15,012 bases of DNA. Origin: an uncultured Altererythrobacter sp. (GTDB taxonomy: Bacteria; Pseudomonadota; Alphaproteobacteria; Sphingomonadales; Sphingomonadaceae). The stretch covers positions 1-15,012 of the forward strand of contig CAMPGP010000024.1 in NCBI GenBank assembly GCA_946885545.1, in the 5' to 3' direction. Both the position numbers and the translations under genes were made by a program. Under the pieces are notes generated by a model, which made no database searches, was not told the origin of the DNA, and saw nothing but the letters and a program-made list of their open reading frames with translations. Of the stretch, positions 13,933 through 15,012 are shown one piece after another (positions within the stretch are counted from its first letter, which is position 1; every line of letters begins with the position of its first letter).

Positions 13933-14291
13933 AGCCGCTGCATCAGTTCGATGCGATTGCCGAACGGATCGGCCACGTCGCCGCGCACGTAGCCATCGAG
14001 CGGCTTGCCCGGCGCGAACGCGATGTCCGCTTCGGCGAGCGCAGCGACGAATGCCTCGAGCTCGTCCACCAGCAGCGCGGGATGCGCCTTGCGGGCTGGA
14101 CGGAAATCTCGCTCGACGCCGAGATGGAGGTGCGCTCCGCCGCTCTCGAACCAGCAGCCGCCGCGCGCAGCGAGGTCGGCCGGCTTGGGAACTTCGGTCA
14201 GCCCGAGCGCGTCGCGGTAGAACGCCCTCGCCGTCTCTTCGCCGCCTTCGGGCATGGCGAGCTGGACATGGTCGATTCCCACAACGCCCAC
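13929..14291 (-). CDS. VOC (glyoxalase/dioxygenase-fold) family protein
   Basis: Small vicinal-oxygen-chelate-fold protein, 120 aa, a single unit of two beta-alpha-beta-beta-beta modules. Signs are GIDHVQLAMPEGGEETARAF at the N-terminus (His8), RDALGLTEVPKP, WFESGGAHLHLGVE (His54/His56) and DVADPFGNRIELMQ (Glu115), the usual metal-site arrangement. The substrate is unknown; members include glyoxalases, resistance proteins and lactoylglutathione lyase-like enzymes. The start is a GTG. GTG 14291 is 1 nt after the RSH stop, and an alternative GTG at 14282 has GAGG about 8 nt upstream and may be the real one (3 residues shorter). It is co-directional with RSH, so translation may be coupled. It ends convergently on the PPIase, with the two TAG stops sharing the palindrome CTAG. 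Confidence 0.88.
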   Translation of the reverse strand: MGVVGIDHVQLAMPEGGEETARAFYRDALGLTEVPKPADLAARGGCWFESGGAHLHLGVERDFRPARKAHPALLVDELEAFVAALAEADIAFAPGKPLDGYVRGDVADPFGNRIELMQRL

Positions 14292-14292
14292 C

Positions 14293-15012
14293 TCAGATCC
14301 GCTCCGCCTGGGCCACCGAATCGCTCGCGCGAAGGGCGCTGAGGATCCGCGTCAGGTGCGCGAGGTCCTGCACCTCGAGATCGAGTTCGTAGGTCTGGAA
14401 CGGGTTGTCGCGCTGCGTCTGGTCGAGCGCGACCACGTTGGCGAGGTTCTGTGCGAAGATCGCCGCCATGTCGGCCAGCGTGCCGGGCCGGTCGTAGAGG
14501 ATCACCCTCAGCCGCCCGATAGCTCCGTGCGAGCGCTGGCCCCACGAGAGGTCGAGCCAGTCAGCGTCGATCCCGCTGGCGAGTTCGAAGCAGTCTATTG
14601 CGTGGACCTCTACCCCCTCGCCCGGCTTGCGCAGCCCCACGATGCGATCGCCGGGAACCGGATGGCAGCAGGTTGCGAGCTGGAAGCCCACGCCCGCGGT
14701 CAGGCCGCGGATGGAAATCGCATGTTCGCGGCGCGTCCACTCGGCCTCGCTTTCCATTTCCGCGGTGCAGCCGGGGACCAGCGCCTCCATCACCTCGCGG
14801 TCGGCCAGCTTGGCCGAACCGACCGCGTACATCAGGTCTTCCTCGTCCTCCAGCTCGAGCCGCTGGACCGCGCTGCGGATCGCTTTCTTGCCGATCTTGG
14901 CGGGGACCCGCGCGGCGATCTCATCGAACAGCTTGCGTCCGATCTCGGCGATCTCGGCGCGTTCCTTCAGCCGCACCGCACGGCGGATTGCCGCACGCGC
15001 CTTGCCGGTGAC
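14293..15012 (-). CDS. rsh: RSH bifunctional (p)ppGpp synthetase/hydrolase (RelA/SpoT), C-terminal part only
   Basis: The regulatory C-terminal 239 residues of an RSH protein; the hydrolase, synthetase and TGS domains lie beyond the right window edge. The fragment starts inside the helical domain (VTGKARAAIRRAVRLKERAE, LGRKL-like IGRKLFDEIA). It continues through the conserved-cysteine/RIS domain with GFQLATCCHPVPGDRIVGL, and ends with an ACT domain (GRLRVILYDRPGTLADMAAI, NVVALDQTQRD, YELDLEVQDLAHLTRILSAL). In Alphaproteobacteria this protein both makes and degrades the stringent-response alarmone, and the C-terminal part senses ribosome or nutrient state. The frame is uninterrupted to the edge. 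The stop TGA at 14293-14295 is followed 1 nt later by the GTG of the VOC gene. Confidence 0.95.
   Translation of the reverse strand, partial: VTGKARAAIRRAVRLKERAEIAEIGRKLFDEIAARVPAKIGKKAIRSAVQRLELEDEEDLMYAVGSAKLADREVMEALVPGCTAEMESEAEWTRREHAISIRGLTAGVGFQLATCCHPVPGDRIVGLRKPGEGVEVHAIDCFELASGIDADWLDLSWGQRSHGAIGRLRVILYDRPGTLADMAAIFAQNLANVVALDQTQRDNPFQTYELDLEVQDLAHLTRILSALRASDSVAQAERI

Overview
The window looks like chromosomal DNA of an alphaproteobacterium, most likely Sphingomonadales (Erythrobacteraceae type). The reasons are the high GC content, frequent GTG starts, a tRNA with an encoded CCA end, an RSH protein with a CCHPVPGD core, and a secreted divergent cyclophilin of a kind I associate with this order. 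The genus is an inference from sequence style, not from a search.

Layout. (1) Positions 1-4328, minus strand: a two-gene RND multidrug efflux operon, adaptor lipoprotein followed by inner-membrane pump. The pump is cut by the left edge about 10-25 residues before its end. A divergent TetR regulator (4427-5083, plus) shares the 98-bp promoter region, which holds a perfect 8-4-8 inverted repeat that is probably the operator. (2) Positions 5084-6856: a degraded, accessory-looking patch. It contains a ParB-domain DNA methyltransferase pseudogene with a nonsense codon, a frameshift and a lost C-terminus, ending in a 46-bp palindrome, then unassigned debris. (3) Position 6857 onward: roxA (ribosomal protein L16 arginine hydroxylase, plus), convergent with a tight minus-strand set running right to left: trhO, a GST-like gene, an ABC-F ATPase, a small zinc-ribbon protein and an RluE-type pseudouridine synthase. 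(4) 12533-12623: tRNA-Ser(GGA), minus. (5) 12889-13932: a secreted cyclophilin-like PPIase, plus, convergent with a VOC-fold protein and the C-terminal third of RSH (RelA/SpoT), minus, which runs off the right edge.

How the genes fit together. The left part is a self-contained regulated efflux locus; no outer-membrane channel is inside the window. The middle and right parts are strongly enriched for translation: L16 hydroxylation (RoxA), 23S rRNA pseudouridylation (RluE), a ribosome-type ABC-F ATPase, tRNA U34 hydroxylation (TrhO), a serine tRNA and (p)ppGpp control (RSH). The tight overlaps (GTGA between zinc ribbon and rluE, 11 nt between trhO and gst, 5 nt between ABC-F and zinc ribbon) suggest co-expression.

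I do not see a clear new multi-gene defence or mobile system. The most unusual items are the multiply broken methyltransferase with a palindrome at its break, the operator-like palindrome of the efflux locus, the coupled zinc-ribbon protein, and an AT-richer, divergent patch inside the PPIase gene.
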